This document shows, piece by piece, positions 22,688 to 23,924 of a stretch of DNA of 23,924 bases. Origin of the DNA: an uncultured Ruminococcus sp. Its GTDB lineage: Bacteria; Bacillota; Clostridia; Oscillospirales; Ruminococcaceae. A program made the position numbers and the translations under genes. The stretch's first letter is position 1, and every line of letters begins with the position of its first letter. The notes beneath the pieces were generated by a model. That model saw only the letters and a program-made list of their open reading frames with translations, did not search any database and was not told the DNA's origin. The stretch covers positions 1 through 23,924 of the forward strand of contig CAJTOG010000024.1 of NCBI GenBank assembly GCA_910577575.1, read 5' to 3'.

Positions 22688-22716
22688 TTGAATTTATCTT
22701 AAAATTGTGCTATAAT
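22688..22716 (+). promoter_or_regulatory. Promoter of the HD-folP genes, with a long leader
   Basis: TTGAAT (22688-22693), 17 bases and TATAAT (22711-22716) form a good promoter. It leaves an untranslated leader of about 195 bases before the ATG at 22919. I could not match the leader to a riboswitch, including the tetrahydrofolate type, and saw no terminator hairpin in it. Confidence 0.7.
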
Positions 22717-22918
22717 ATACTTAAGAGCAAAACGCCCTAAATTAAACCAAACAAAATTCTGTTTCCATCTGAAATTTATCACTCATATAGTAAAACTTAT
22801 TTTAAGAATAATATATCACATAAAAATTTTCAGGATTTTATATTATTAAACATGTTTTGTTTACAATATTTATGACGTTTTACTTAGGGTTTATAAAATT
22901 TAAGTGAGGTGTATAATT

Positions 22919-23404
22919 ATGAATCTTGAACTCACAAATAAAATACTCAAAAATGAAACATACCGCAAAGAACTTGATAATCTGAGAAAATTTGAAAAAG
23001 AACGCATTTTCTGTGTTCATGATATTAAGCATTTTCTTGATGTTGCAAGAATTACAATGATTATATGCAAAGAAGAGGGTATTGATGTAATGCCTGATTT
23101 GATTTATTCTGCTGCTTTGCTTCATGATATCGGGCGTTCAAGAGAATATACGGAAAATATTCCCCATCAATTAGCAAGTAAAGAAACAGCAGAAAAAATC
23201 CTTAATGAAACCGGATGCTGTGATGATATGAAAATCCGTATTCTGAACCTTATCTTGAATCATCGAAATCAGAAAAATGAAAAAGGTTCACTCGAAAATA
23301 TATTTTATATTGCAGACAAAAAATCACGTTTTTGTTTTGCCTGTGAATCAAGAGATGTATGTAATTGGCAGGAAGATAAAAAAAATATGAATATTGAGGT
23401 GTAA
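22919..23404 (+). CDS. HD-domain phosphohydrolase-like protein of a folate cluster
   Basis: This 161-residue cytoplasmic protein carries the metal-binding HD pattern: His34/His38 (VHDIKHFLDVAR), His69-Asp70 (LLHDIGRSREY), His83, His115 (LNHRNQ) and Asp133 (IADKKSR). HD proteins hydrolyse phosphate esters of nucleotides and related molecules. It ends with a cysteine-containing tail (CFACESRDVCNW). GAGGTG just before ATG 22919 decides this start over the in-frame GTG 22904. The folP start follows four bases after its stop, and the folP ribosome binding site (GAGGTG) lies inside its last codons, so the two are one operon. A step in pterin precursor processing is plausible from context, but no substrate is shown. 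Confidence 0.85.
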   Translation: MNLELTNKILKNETYRKELDNLRKFEKERIFCVHDIKHFLDVARITMIICKEEGIDVMPDLIYSAALLHDIGRSREYTENIPHQLASKETAEKILNETGCCDDMKIRILNLILNHRNQKNEKGSLENIFYIADKKSRFCFACESRDVCNWQEDKKNMNIEV

Positions 23405-23408
23405 AAAT

Positions 23409-23924
23409 ATGCTGATAGGAAAAAAGGAATTTGATTTAAATAATAATTGTTATATAATGGGTATCCTGAACTTTACACCTGATTCTTTTTCAGATGGTGG
23501 AAAGTTCAATAATATTGATTCTGCTTTAAAACGTGTTGAACGGATGATAAACGATGGCATGAATATTGTCGATATCGGCGGAGAATCCACACGTCCTAAT
23601 TACATTAAGATTTCCGATGAGGAAGAAATATCAAGAATAGTTCCGATTGTCGAAGCGGTAAAACAGCGATTTGATATACCTGTATCACTTGATACATATA
23701 AATATAAAGTTGCAGAAGCTGGAATAAAAGCAGGTATTGACCTTATCAATGATATATGGGGTCTTAGGTATGATAATGGAGAAATGGCTGAACTCATCTC
23801 CAAAAACAACTTGCCGTGTTGTCTTATGCACAATCGAAATAATCAGAAATATAATTGTTTTATGGATGATATGATTTTCGATATGAAACAAACTGTAGAT
23901 ATTGCATTGAAAGCAGGAATCACA
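23409..23924 (+). CDS. folP: Dihydropteroate synthase (3' partial)
   Basis: The frame is open from ATG 23409 to the window end (172 codons), so the C-terminal third is missing. The enzyme joins 6-hydroxymethyl-dihydropterin pyrophosphate to p-aminobenzoate to make dihydropteroate in folate synthesis, and it is the target of sulfonamides. Recognisable blocks are MGILNFTPDSFSDGG, the diphosphate-binding loop near the N-terminus; DIGGESTRP (~56-64); PVSLDTYKYKVAEAG; LINDIWGLR; and MHNR, all in the usual order of the TIM barrel. GAGGTG inside the end of the HD gene is the ribosome binding site. It is cotranscribed with the HD protein; further folate genes probably follow outside the window. Confidence 0.95.
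   Translation, partial: MLIGKKEFDLNNNCYIMGILNFTPDSFSDGGKFNNIDSALKRVERMINDGMNIVDIGGESTRPNYIKISDEEEISRIVPIVEAVKQRFDIPVSLDTYKYKVAEAGIKAGIDLINDIWGLRYDNGEMAELISKNNLPCCLMHNRNNQKYNCFMDDMIFDMKQTVDIALKAGIT

Noticed and set aside
22717..22918. Tetrahydrofolate riboswitch in the folP leader
   Set aside because: Expected conserved blocks could not be found by eye; the leader is too AT-rich and lacks matching stems.
1..23924. CRISPR array, tRNA, rRNA or attachment site
   Set aside because: No regularly spaced repeats, cloverleaf or rRNA signature was seen anywhere in the window.

Overview
The window looks like a chromosome segment of an anaerobic, low-G+C, fibre-degrading Firmicute of the Ruminococcus (Oscillospiraceae) type. 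The evidence is AT-rich DNA, strong AGGAGG-type ribosome binding sites, several secreted proteins ending in type I dockerins (the plug-in module of cellulosomes), and a modular GH5 mannanase carrying a dockerin. The genus is an inference from gene content; no rRNA or species marker is present.

Layout. Positions 1-2586: three dockerin genes (one cut by the window edge), a decayed XRE-type repressor, and a two-gene unit of a CxxC protein and a DUF2085 membrane protein. Positions 2587-3000: an inverted, decayed copy of part of the second dockerin gene. Positions 3000-6340: two housekeeping genes, class II fructose-bisphosphate aldolase and a YyaL/DUF255 protein. Positions 6364-11621 (minus strand): a LytTR response regulator, a GHKL sensor kinase and, behind a terminator and with its own promoter, a FtsX/MacB-type ABC transporter. 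Both regulatory genes carry a one-base reading-frame break. Positions 11676-16550: a worn accessory stretch with an orphan stem-loop, a dead solute-binding lipoprotein gene, a secreted CHAP-domain protein, a DUF4041/T5orf172 phage-type protein and a broken LPXTG wall-anchor gene. Positions 16548-18518 (minus): an OmpR-family two-component pair. Positions 18535-22471: a LacI-family regulator divergent from a five-module dockerin mannanase, with very clear promoters and repeated operator-like sequences. Positions 22488-22600: an IS3-type transposase remnant. Positions 22688-23924: a promoter, an HD-domain protein and the first part of folP.

How the genes work together. The mannanase and the small dockerin proteins are probably components of a cellulosome whose scaffoldins lie elsewhere. 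The adjacent LacI protein very likely controls the mannanase promoter and its own. The aldolase belongs to central glycolysis, and the HD protein plus FolP to folate synthesis. The LytTR pair and ABC transporter resemble peptide-sensing and peptide-export or resistance modules, but as written the sensor kinase is split.

I did not find a wholly new system. The strongest observations are the shared operator motif in the divergent lacI/mannanase promoters, the linked one-base frame breaks in the LytTR/GHKL pair, the inverted dockerin-gene fragment with a nonsense codon, and the number of worn gene remnants around the secreted-protein genes.
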